DNA of 11,580 nucleotides, taken from Verrucomicrobiota bacterium (GTDB taxonomy: Bacteria; Verrucomicrobiota; Verrucomicrobiia; Opitutales; UBA953). The stretch is taken from assembly GCA_009924535.1 (NCBI GenBank), contig RFRI01000022.1, forward strand, positions 1-11,580, given 5' to 3'. The position numbers were made by a program, and so were the translations under genes. Shown here in pieces: positions 7,577 through 11,580 of the stretch (positions are counted from its first letter, which is position 1; the number at the start of each line of letters is the position of its first letter). Below the pieces are notes generated by a model. The model had not been told where the DNA came from and did no database searches. It saw only the letters and a program-made list of their open reading frames with translations.

Positions 7577-8466
7577 GGAAGTATGGCCTGAGAAACCACG
7601 TCGGAGACGCCTTTGTCTAGCGGCTTGGCAGGGAGCCAGCCGACTGCTTTCTGGAGTCGGGATACATCCGGCAGATAGACCATAGGCTCTCCGGATCGGT
7701 ATGGACGGGCGCCTAGGCGTAAATCGCTGACGACCCCGTGGCTCGCGAGCGCTGCGACGACCAGGCTCATGAATGCGTGCAAGCGGGTCGCGGTACCGGT
7801 ACCGAGATTAAAAACTTCCCAGCCAGGACTAGCGGTGGGGCGAGCGGCAAGGCGCATGATGCCTTCGGCAACATCATCGACATGGGTAAAATCCCGGAGT
7901 TGTTCGCCCGCCGTGACTTCGACTGGTAGGCCTTGCCGGGATTGGGAGACGATGTGGGGCAGAAGCCGACCTAGCGACTCACCCGGACCGTAGACGTTGA
8001 ATAAACGAACCCACGTCACGGATAGCCCCGAGGCGACTTCGCGAGCAGCGGCCGCAGCTTCTAGCTTGGAAATACCGTAATCCGAGAAAGGCGAAAGGGC
8101 ATCCTCTTCCTTGAGCGGGGTTTCTTTCGCGGCGTATTCAAAGCCTGATCCCAGCAGGGTGACTGTCGGCGAATGACGCAAGAGGTTCAGCTCCGCAATT
8201 AGACGGCGGGTCCCGTGAACATTGGTCTCGCGTAATGCTTCAAGCGAGCTGGCGCCCGTGACTCCTTTGGCGGCCAGGTGAAATACTTTTTCGGGAGCGA
8301 AACCCCGAACTGTCCTCCGGATGGACGATTCTACGTCCAGATCGAGTTCCGTGCGGCCAGGCGCGTGGACTATGGCGCCAGCGGCGAGCAGTTTCCGGAC
8401 AAGCACCTGCCCGATGAATCCACCAGCACCAGTGACGAGACAACGCTGACCGTTCAGCGAGTCCAC
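7573..8466 (-). CDS. Extended SDR: NAD(P)-dependent sugar epimerase/reductase of the CDP-sugar module
   Basis: Rossmann-fold extended SDR of 297 residues that probably reduces or epimerises the 4-keto group of a CDP-6-deoxyhexose intermediate. GAGGFIG (13-19) is the dinucleotide loop. HLAAKGVTG follows the fourth strand. Tyr130/Lys134 in YGISK form the catalytic pair, and VRLFNVYGPGES and RDFTHVDDVAEGI are typical of sugar-nucleotide SDRs. I chose the GTG start at 8466. It has the best Shine-Dalgarno sequence in the window (GGGGGAGG, ten bases upstream), and the protein then begins just before the first strand. The ATG at 8520 would add an arginine/glycine-rich extension read inside rfbG. The GTG start gives a 13-base overlap with rfbG. 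RfbJ (CDP-abequose synthase) is a relative by context, but without RfbH the substrate is more likely the 3-hydroxylated CDP-4-keto-6-deoxyglucose or its C3 epimer. Confidence 0.85.
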   Translation of the reverse strand: MDSLNGQRCLVTGAGGFIGQVLVRKLLAAGAIVHAPGRTELDLDVESSIRRTVRGFAPEKVFHLAAKGVTGASSLEALRETNVHGTRRLIAELNLLRHSPTVTLLGSGFEYAAKETPLKEEDALSPFSDYGISKLEAAAAAREVASGLSVTWVRLFNVYGPGESLGRLLPHIVSQSRQGLPVEVTAGEQLRDFTHVDDVAEGIMRLAARPTASPGWEVFNLGTGTATRLHAFMSLVVAALASHGVVSDLRLGARPYRSGEPMVYLPDVSRLQKAVGWLPAKPLDKGVSDVVSQAILP

Positions 8467-9548
8467 GCCAAGTCCGCCTCCCCCGCTGCGGCGGCATACG
8501 CCGCCAAGTCGTCGGCACAAAGTCTCCGATGAACGCCACCCGCGGCTTCTCCCGATATCCAGTCCGCCGTCTTACGCACCGTCGTATCGAAATCCCAGAC
8601 CGGCCGCCATCCCAGCACGCGTTCGGCCTTAGTAATCGCAAGGCTGAGCCGCGCCGCTTCATGTGGCCCGGCAGGGCCTGATTCAATCCGTAGATCCGGC
8701 CATGCTTGAGTAAATCGGGCAGTCAATTCTCCGACTGTCCGGACCGCTTCTGGCCGGGGGCCAAAATTAAATCCCGAGGCGACTTCTGCCGCTACGCGTG
8801 CACGCGATGGCGAAGCGAGGCACGCACCCAGCCAAAGGTAACCCGACAGGGGTTCGAGGACATGCTGCCAAGGCCGTGTGGAGGTCGGGTTACGCACGGC
8901 AAGAGTCCGGCCGCTGGCGCGGGCCCGGAAAATGTCCGGGACGATCCGATCCGCCGCGAGGTCGCCGCCCCCAATGACATTGCCGGCGCGCGCCGAGGCG
9001 AGGCGGACTTGGTGCGCCGGACCGAAGAAAGAACGACGGTAGGATGCCACGGCCAGTTCCGCCATGCCCTTGCTAGCGCTGTAGGGATCGCAACCACCCA
9101 TCGGGTCGCTTTCCTCGTGCGGGCGGCCAGTCTCGAGGTTCTCATAGCATTTATCGGATGTCACCATCACCGCCGCGCACGGCTTCCGCAGGTCGCGCAA
9201 TGCGTCCAGCACGTGTACCGTACCCATCACATTGGTCGCCAGGGTCTCAGCCGGAATCTCATAGGACAGGCGCACCAGCGGCTGGGCGGCGAGGTGGAAA
9301 ATGAAGTCGGGCTGGAAGTCCGTGATCGAGCGGCGCACCACCGCGGCGTCGCGAATATCCGCAAACTGGGACTTCAGGCGCGAGCCTAAGGTCAAGCCGT
9401 CGAACAAAGGCTGGGCTGGGTCAGGCGGGAGCGCGTAACCATGCACGTGCGCGCCGAGGGCGAGCAGCCATTCGGCGAGCCACGCTCCCTTGAAGCCGGT
9501 ATGGCCCGAAAGCCAGACGCGCTTTCCTTGATAAGATTGGTCGAACAT
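8454..9548 (-). CDS. rfbG: CDP-glucose 4,6-dehydratase
   Basis: Converts CDP-D-glucose to CDP-4-keto-6-deoxy-D-glucose, the branch point of CDP-deoxysugar synthesis, using tightly bound NAD+. The protein is 364 residues, normal for RfbG/DdhB. It starts MFDQSYQGKRVWLSGHTGFKG, with the NAD loop GHTGFKG at 15-21. HLAAQPLVRLSY, TSDKCYEN (130-137) and the catalytic Tyr156/Lys160 in DPYSASKGMAE follow, then RAGNVIGGGD and RPWQHVLEPLSGYL, all typical of this dehydratase and not of the dTDP-glucose enzyme. The ATG at 9548 is five bases after the rfbF stop and preceded by AATCCCC. A GGAAGG lies 13 bases upstream. The in-frame ATG at 9569 would overlap rfbF and was not chosen. The 3' end overlaps the SDR start by 13 bases. 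Assignment is very secure. Confidence 0.96.
   Translation of the reverse strand: MFDQSYQGKRVWLSGHTGFKGAWLAEWLLALGAHVHGYALPPDPAQPLFDGLTLGSRLKSQFADIRDAAVVRRSITDFQPDFIFHLAAQPLVRLSYEIPAETLATNVMGTVHVLDALRDLRKPCAAVMVTSDKCYENLETGRPHEESDPMGGCDPYSASKGMAELAVASYRRSFFGPAHQVRLASARAGNVIGGGDLAADRIVPDIFRARASGRTLAVRNPTSTRPWQHVLEPLSGYLWLGACLASPSRARVAAEVASGFNFGPRPEAVRTVGELTARFTQAWPDLRIESGPAGPHEAARLSLAITKAERVLGWRPVWDFDTTVRKTADWISGEAAGGVHRRLCADDLAAYAAAAGEADLAWTR
8471..8483 (-). promoter_or_regulatory. Strong Shine-Dalgarno sequence for the SDR gene
   Basis: The transcribed strand reads GGGGGAGG about ten bases before the GTG at 8466, inside the end of rfbG. It decides the start of the SDR gene and is unusual here because almost all other genes in the window lack such a site. 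Confidence 0.55.
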
Positions 9549-9553
9549 GGGGA

Positions 9554-10324
9554 TTACCAGACCTTCCACGGAGCGGCCCCGGAAGCCCAGAGATTATCCA
9601 GCTGAGCCTTGTCGCGCAGCGTATCCATCGGGAGCCAGAAACCTTGGTGGCGGAAAGCGTGTAACTGGCGATGTTTAGCAAGGGCTTCCAATGGCGCCTT
9701 TTCCCAGACCGTGGCGTCATCCGCGATCAGATCAAAGACCGATGGTTCGAGGACAAAGAAACCCCCGTTGATCCAGGAGCCATCGCCTTGCGGTTTCTCT
9801 AAGAAAGCCTCGACCGCGCCGGCGGCGGAAATGTCTAAGGAGCCAAACCGTCCAGGCGGTTGCACCGCGGTGACCGTCGCTTTCCCGCCGTGCTGGCGAT
9901 GGAAAGCGATTACCTCGGCCACCGGGATATCGCCCACCCCGTCGCCGTAGGTCAGACAGAAAGTCTCATGGCTGACGAGCTCGCGCACGCGCCGAAGGCG
10001 GCCGCCGGTCATGGTCTGCTCCCCCGTGTCGACCACCGTGACTTTCCATGGCTCGGCATTGTGGCGCAAGATGGTCATCTGATTGGCGGCGAGGTCGAAC
10101 GTCACGTCCGAGTTATGCAGGAAGTAGTTTTGGAAATACTCCTTGATCATGTAGCCTTTATAACCGGCGCAGATGATGAACTCGTTGATCCCGTGAGCGG
10201 CGTAGATTTTCATCACGTGCCAAAGAATCGGGTGACCGCCGATCTCCACCATCGGCTTGGGACGCAGATGGGTTTCTTCGCTCAGACGCGTGCCGAGCCC
10301 GCCGGCTAATATGACAGCTTTCAT
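9554..10324 (-). CDS. rfbF: Glucose-1-phosphate cytidylyltransferase
   Basis: Makes CDP-D-glucose from CTP and alpha-D-glucose 1-phosphate, the first step of the CDP-deoxysugar pathway. The protein is 256 residues, almost exactly the family length. The nucleotide-binding signature GGLGTRLSEET (8-18) with RPKPM (21-25) is at the N-terminus. GGHPILWHVMKIYA, AGYKGYMIKEYF, YGDGV (126-130, metal-binding aspartate), FLEKP (164-168), WINGGFFV and FWLPMDTLRDK follow, all hallmarks of RfbF/DdhA that separate it from RmlA and GalU. The ATG at 10324 is chosen because the family starts MKAVILAGG. An upstream ATG at 10360 would overlap the glycosyltransferase gene. The gap to that gene is 16 bases. The start is preceded by ACATCC with no Shine-Dalgarno sequence. 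Confidence 0.97.
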   Translation of the reverse strand: MKAVILAGGLGTRLSEETHLRPKPMVEIGGHPILWHVMKIYAAHGINEFIICAGYKGYMIKEYFQNYFLHNSDVTFDLAANQMTILRHNAEPWKVTVVDTGEQTMTGGRLRRVRELVSHETFCLTYGDGVGDIPVAEVIAFHRQHGGKATVTAVQPPGRFGSLDISAAGAVEAFLEKPQGDGSWINGGFFVLEPSVFDLIADDATVWEKAPLEALAKHRQLHAFRHQGFWLPMDTLRDKAQLDNLWASGAAPWKVW

Positions 10325-10340
10325 GGATGTAAATGGTGAG

Positions 10341-11465
10341 TCAGGGGGTTGCCTTAACAAGGTCCTGGTTCAGTTGGTTGGATATGCTGGCAGCGGCCCC
10401 ACCCCAAGTCGGCCAACTTGATGCCTTTAACCTTGCAGCGTGGGACATTTCTTGGAGCAAGCGTTGATCGGAAAGAATCCGGATTAAAGCATCTGCAATT
10501 TCGTCCACGGAGCCAGGCTCGACGAGAAGACCATCCTTGCCTGCCGTAATTATTTCGGGTGCTGCAAAAGCCGAAGGGCCAATACACGGCAAGCCAGCGC
10601 TCATGGCCTCGATGAATACATGCCCATAAGCCTCGAATAAGGAAGGCATACAGAATACTGACGCCGAGGCGTAGAGCTCTGCAAGTTGGGCTGGATTAGT
10701 CACTTTCCCTACAAAATTAACTCCCGGCGGATAATGGGAAGGGGCGGTAACTGGGCCGACGATATTCAATTCCGCCCCGGGCACGCTCCGCCTCACGAGT
10801 GGCCATGCTTCGAGAAGATTGCTTCCACCCTTACGTTTAAAATCGTACCCAACAAAAAGAACTTGGCGGGGTTCACGCTTTTTCCCGGAAACATCCGCCT
10901 GCCTATTGGCGCCCGGATAGATCGTGCTTACCTTATCTTCCGTGATGCCGTAATCAGAAATCACCGAACGGCGGCAGAATTCCGAATAACAGAAAACCCT
11001 GACGGCGTTATGATAAAGGCTATGTTCGCGTTGCATCCAATTTTTACGCATACCCTCGTTCGCCGTCCAGGGACACTGAGAGGGGTAATGCCGCGAGACG
11101 ATTGAACCTGTCCCATCAATATAGACAGCGTAAGGCTTATTCGCGGACTTCGGACTAAAGAAAAAGCCTTCCTGGAGAACTACGTCGATGTCCGGATTAG
11201 GCGCGGTCAGGATGGAGGAGGTGACTGCATCGCTTCGCAAATCAAAAACCTCCGGTCGCAAGTTAACCTGCCCGAAGCGATCAGAAGGAGGATGCCCGAC
11301 CCAGCCGTATAAACGATACGCAAAATTCAGCACAGGGGATAGGCTAGCGGGAGAGAGTCCAGACAGCTCGTTGGCATCAGCGAGGGCCTGCCAGAGGCGC
11401 GACGTGCGGTCTGGACGGTCGGAACTTGTCCGAGGAACGTTGATAGCGACGCCGTGAATTCTCAT
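10341..11465 (-). CDS. Glycosyltransferase family 4
   Basis: GT-B fold retaining glycosyltransferase of 374 residues. The N-terminal acceptor domain contains YAVYIDGTGSIVSR (112-125) and an RVFCYSEFCRRS segment that usually precedes the domain linker. The donor domain starts at VLFVGYDFKRKGG (202-214), followed by LNIVGP and VNFVGKV. The GT4 E-x7-E pair is Glu268 and Glu276 in EAYGHVFIE, and APEIITAGKDGLLVEPG follows. Related proteins are often called glycosyltransferase group 1. Sampled lines average near 50% GC, with lines of 43%, against 65-75% in genes such as ugd, so it may have a separate origin. Its ATG overlaps by four bases (ATGA) the stop of a possible upstream reading frame. There is no Shine-Dalgarno sequence. 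Sugar specificity is unknown. Confidence 0.9.
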   Translation of the reverse strand: MRIHGVAINVPRTSSDRPDRTSRLWQALADANELSGLSPASLSPVLNFAYRLYGWVGHPPSDRFGQVNLRPEVFDLRSDAVTSSILTAPNPDIDVVLQEGFFFSPKSANKPYAVYIDGTGSIVSRHYPSQCPWTANEGMRKNWMQREHSLYHNAVRVFCYSEFCRRSVISDYGITEDKVSTIYPGANRQADVSGKKREPRQVLFVGYDFKRKGGSNLLEAWPLVRRSVPGAELNIVGPVTAPSHYPPGVNFVGKVTNPAQLAELYASASVFCMPSLFEAYGHVFIEAMSAGLPCIGPSAFAAPEIITAGKDGLLVEPGSVDEIADALIRILSDQRLLQEMSHAARLKASSWPTWGGAAASISNQLNQDLVKATP

Positions 11466-11580
11466 TTTATGCCAATTTGGATTAAAAAACGTTTGGTCAA
11501 CATCTTAAGTCGACTACGCGAATGTCGTGCGGGTGGGCGCAGCATGCACTGGCCGTCGTGGGCTGCGCCGAGCAAGTCTG
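11462..11580 (-). CDS. Possible C-terminal tail of an upstream gene (cut by window edge)
   Basis: A minus-strand frame is open from the right window edge for 38 codons and stops with the TGA at 11464-11462. The stop overlaps the next gene's ATG as ATGA, the same junction seen elsewhere in this locus. The tail ends in a basic, hydrophobic stretch (MLTKRFLIQIGIK). A second frame is also open to a TGA near 11497 with similar third-base GC bias, so the choice is uncertain. I do not recognise a family from so short a piece. Confidence 0.4.
   Translation of the reverse strand, partial: DLLGAAHDGQCMLRPPARHSRSRLKMLTKRFLIQIGIK
11481..11508 (-). promoter_or_regulatory. Weak sigma-70-like promoter candidate
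   Basis: The transcribed strand has TTAAGA at 11508-11503 (four of six to TTGACA), a 16-base spacer, and TTTAAT at 11486-11481 (five of six to TATAAT). It sits in the most AT-rich patch of the right edge, directly before the 10341-11465 glycosyltransferase gene. If real, the leader would be under about 15 bases. It overlaps the possible upstream coding tail, so it may be chance. Confidence 0.2.

Noticed and set aside
7573..8466. Naming the SDR as CDP-abequose or CDP-paratose synthase
   Set aside because: Those enzymes act after RfbH, which is not present in the window, and no specific residues support the name.
8467..8520. N-terminal extension of the SDR from the ATG at 8520
   Set aside because: It is arginine/glycine-rich, reads inside rfbG, and ignores the strong Shine-Dalgarno sequence placed for the GTG at 8466.
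10325..10360. Longer rfbF and rfbG starts (10360 and 9569)
   Set aside because: Both families begin at the first Rossmann or nucleotide-binding strand (MKAVILAGG and MF..Y.GKRV). The extensions overlap the preceding genes.
11495..11500. TTGACC as a -35 box
   Set aside because: At 16-18 base spacing the -10 position reads AATTGG or similar, which matches poorly.
1..11580. CRISPR arrays, tRNA/rRNA genes, insertion sequences, phage or defence genes
   Set aside because: No regularly spaced direct repeats, tRNA-like folds, transposase motifs or phage proteins were seen on either strand.

Overview
This window is a stretch of bacterial surface-polysaccharide biosynthesis genes (O-antigen, capsule or exopolysaccharide type). 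Every convincing gene is on the minus strand, so transcription runs from position 11580 down to 1. Eleven substantial genes are visible. The one at the left edge (1-878) is cut by the window. A short open frame at the right edge (11462-11580) is probably the tail of a twelfth gene. Packing is tight: most junctions are overlaps of 1-13 bases or gaps of up to 28 bases. The only sizeable gap is 5995-6123.

In transcription order the layout is: (a) a possible gene tail and a GT4 glycosyltransferase (10341-11465); (b) a CDP-deoxysugar module, made of glucose-1-phosphate cytidylyltransferase RfbF, CDP-glucose 4,6-dehydratase RfbG, an extended SDR reductase/epimerase, and a small metal-type cupin that resembles the C-terminal domain of CapF; (c) two GT2 glycosyltransferases; (d) a GT4 glycosyltransferase and a SAM-dependent methyltransferase; (e) a UDP-xylose module, made of UDP-glucose 6-dehydrogenase and UDP-glucuronate decarboxylase; (f) the N-terminal 292 residues of another GT4 glycosyltransferase.

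Together the genes should supply two activated sugars, a CDP-6-deoxyhexose and UDP-xylose (via UDP-glucuronate). They should also supply at least five glycosyltransferases and one methyltransferase. No RfbH-type C3 dehydrase is present, so the CDP sugar is more likely a 6-deoxyhexose such as 6-deoxygulose or 6-deoxyallose than a 3,6-dideoxyhexose. Flippase, polymerase, chain-length and export genes are not in the window, so the final glycan type is unknown.

The organism looks like a GC-rich Gram-negative bacterium. A UDP-glucose dehydrogenase of the animal/plant-like type and the general lack of Shine-Dalgarno sequences would fit Verrucomicrobiota (Opitutae-like) or a related phylum, but that placement is inference. 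Two genes, the methyltransferase and the 10341-11465 glycosyltransferase, are clearly less GC-rich than their neighbours, which suggests a mosaic locus. The most interesting point is the SDR-cupin pair, which looks like the two halves of CapF made as separate, overlapping genes and attached to a CDP-glucose rather than a UDP-GlcNAc pathway.
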